64,000 nt of DNA from Haliangium sp050303215 (GTDB taxonomy: Bacteria > Myxococcota_A > Polyangia > Haliangiales > Haliangiaceae). The stretch covers positions 186,001-250,000 of the forward strand of contig NZ_JBNLBH010000106.1 in the NCBI RefSeq assembly GCF_050303215.1, read 5' to 3'. Made by a program: the position numbers and the translations under genes. The notes beneath the pieces were generated by a model. The model was given only the letters and a program-made list of their open reading frames with translations, did not search any database and had not been told where the DNA came from. This document shows positions 62,965 to 64,000 of the stretch, one piece after another. Position 1 is the stretch's first letter. Every line of letters begins with the position of its first letter.

Positions 62965-64000
62965 CGTGACCTTGTTCGGACGCGCGCCGAGAGCAGCTCA
63001 TCGACGCGAGACATGTGCGCCGCCCAGGTAGGCGGTCGATAGCGTGAGCGCACGCGCTCGGCGTGTCGCTCTCGACAGGGTGGGTCATCGACGTAGCGAC
63101 AGATGGTCTCGTACCACTGCATCCCATCGATGGGGTCGATCAAGGTCGCCAGCCCCTGCGACGCCTCACGGAAGACCGGCAGGTTCGAGGCGATCACCGG
63201 CTGGCCGAACGCCTGCGCCTCGGCGATGGGCATCCCCCATCCCTCGGCGAGCGAAGGGAACAAGAGCGCCGTCGCCCCTTGATAGAGGCGTGCCAGCGCG
63301 CTGTCAGCGAGGTCGTTGTGCTCGCGAACGTACTTGCGACCGACGTCGCTGTGCTCCACGAAGCGGAACACGCCCTCGCTCAACCAGCCGCGCCTTCCTA
63401 CCAGGACCAGGTCGAACGCGCGGTCGCCTCGCTCGGCGGCGAGACGACGCCACAAGGCCAGCAGGAGCTGGTGATTCTTGCGCGGCTGGATGGTCGAGAC
63501 GTACAGAAAGTAGGGCCGTTGGGTGCCGGGCCGGGCGACTGCTCCGGCGGCAGCGGCGAGGAAGTCCTCCTCGACGCCGATCACGGCCACATGGGTTGGC
63601 GGCAGCGGTCGGCCGGACGAGCTGGCGAACGCCGCCAGGCGGTCTCGGGTGGCCTCCGAATTGGTCAGGACGAGGTCTGCGAACTCGAGGACGTTGAGCA
63701 TCCTGTCTCGGTGTCGGTCCGGGTCCTCGTTGCCGCTGTACTCGGGGAAATCGATCGGGATCAGGTCGTGCACGTAGATGGCGATGGTCATGCCCATGAT
63801 GTCACGCAGCGTCCGCAGCAGCTCGGCCCTGTCGATCCCGGCGTGAGAGACGTTGAGGTAGACGCCGGGGGGCAGCGGGGCTCGACGGCGGGCGGGGACC
63901 AGCGCGTCGGCGTACGCGTGCGCGAGTCGCCGGGTGGCCGAGAGGCCGCCTCGTCGGTGATTGGCAGCAGGGTCAGGGCCAGTGAGCTCGGTGACGTCGT
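62955..64000 (-). CDS. Glycosyltransferase family 4 (GT-B), 5' end beyond the window
   Basis: The frame is open through base 64000, so the N-terminus is missing; the in-frame ATG at 63797 is internal. Upstream of it the protein continues with YLNVSHAGIDRAELLRTL, a normal GT-B N-domain segment, then YVHDLIPIDFPEY. The C-terminal nucleotide-sugar domain has LYVSTIQPRKNHQLLLALW, DLVLVGRRGW and the E-x7-E motif EGWGMPIAEA. It probably builds a capsular or O-antigen-like polysaccharide. It overlaps the methyltransferase gene by 10 bases. Confidence 0.92.
   Translation of the reverse strand, partial: DVTELTGPDPAANHRRGGLSATRRLAHAYADALVPARRRAPLPPGVYLNVSHAGIDRAELLRTLRDIMGMTIAIYVHDLIPIDFPEYSGNEDPDRHRDRMLNVLEFADLVLTNSEATRDRLAAFASSSGRPLPPTHVAVIGVEEDFLAAAAGAVARPGTQRPYFLYVSTIQPRKNHQLLLALWRRLAAERGDRAFDLVLVGRRGWLSEGVFRFVEHSDVGRKYVREHNDLADSALARLYQGATALLFPSLAEGWGMPIAEAQAFGQPVIASNLPVFREASQGLATLIDPIDGMQWYETICRYVDDPPCRERHAERVRSRYRPPTWAAHMSRVDELLSARVRTRSRCM

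Noticed and set aside
62955..63797. Complete 280-residue glycosyltransferase starting at 63797
   Set aside because: The frame continues through base 64000 with normal glycosyltransferase sequence, so the gene is truncated by the window, not complete.

Overview
The window is a stretch of chromosome from a very high-GC bacterium, most likely a myxobacterium (phylum Myxococcota, perhaps of the Nannocystis/Haliangium type). This is inferred from gene content. There are three eukaryotic-like Ser/Thr kinases, one FHA protein operonic with a kinase, many secreted lipoproteins of unknown role, a LAL-type LuxR regulator, a branched-chain 2-oxoacid dehydrogenase operon and a glyoxylate shunt under a RamB/ScfR-type regulator. 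I saw no rRNA, tRNA, insertion sequence, phage gene or CRISPR array. Most long reading frames antisense to real genes are artefacts of the GC-rich third codon position.

Layout. 1-3520: a truncated Ser/Thr kinase and, divergently, glycogen phosphorylase. 3861-5795: three overlapping genes of less GC-biased composition (a TIGR04255 protein, an unknown protein and a possible permuted papain-like protein). 5879-13212: an antiquitin-type aldehyde dehydrogenase, a DUF1989 protein, a lipoprotein with two golvesin-like domains, a GNAT acetyltransferase, a Thg1-like 3'-5' nucleotidyltransferase and an aldo/keto reductase. 13308-22383: a large LAL regulator divergent from a probable RiPP operon (HPr-kinase-like ATPase, radical SAM/SPASM enzyme, FG-GAP lipoprotein, 55-residue precursor, S26-type Ser/His peptidase). 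22413-26411: an unknown protein and a tightly overlapping lipoprotein / secreted protein / FHA protein / membrane kinase operon. 26505-31543: DegT aminotransferase, NUDIX hydrolase, a GH35-like protein that lacks the usual acid/base Glu, and a membrane protein.

31559-36481: a short-chain acyl regulator facing malate synthase and isocitrate lyase, with repeated operator-like boxes between them. 36545-45538: Hsp20, a POT peptide transporter, a glutathione S-transferase, an MDR oxidoreductase, the P-protein (chorismate mutase/prephenate dehydratase), a WXXGXW-repeat protein and a SWIM-SNF2 helicase. 45633-54593: a hybrid histidine kinase, a TPR Ser/Thr kinase, RNase HI and two possibly related lipoproteins. 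54669-60785: a five-gene branched-chain 2-oxoacid dehydrogenase operon holding two E1-alpha genes, one of which has lost its thiamine-diphosphate motif. 60951-64000: a DUF4178 protein, a CBS-pair protein, and a methyltransferase overlapping a truncated glycosyltransferase.

The strongest candidates for new biology are the RiPP-like operon with its tiny precursor (16400-22383), the apparently dead E1-alpha retained in the 2-oxoacid dehydrogenase operon (59700-60785), the bacterial Thg1-like protein (11143-11901), the four-gene FHA/kinase envelope module (23529-26411) and the TIGR04255 cassette (3861-5795). Assignments come from reading motifs by eye. No database search was run.
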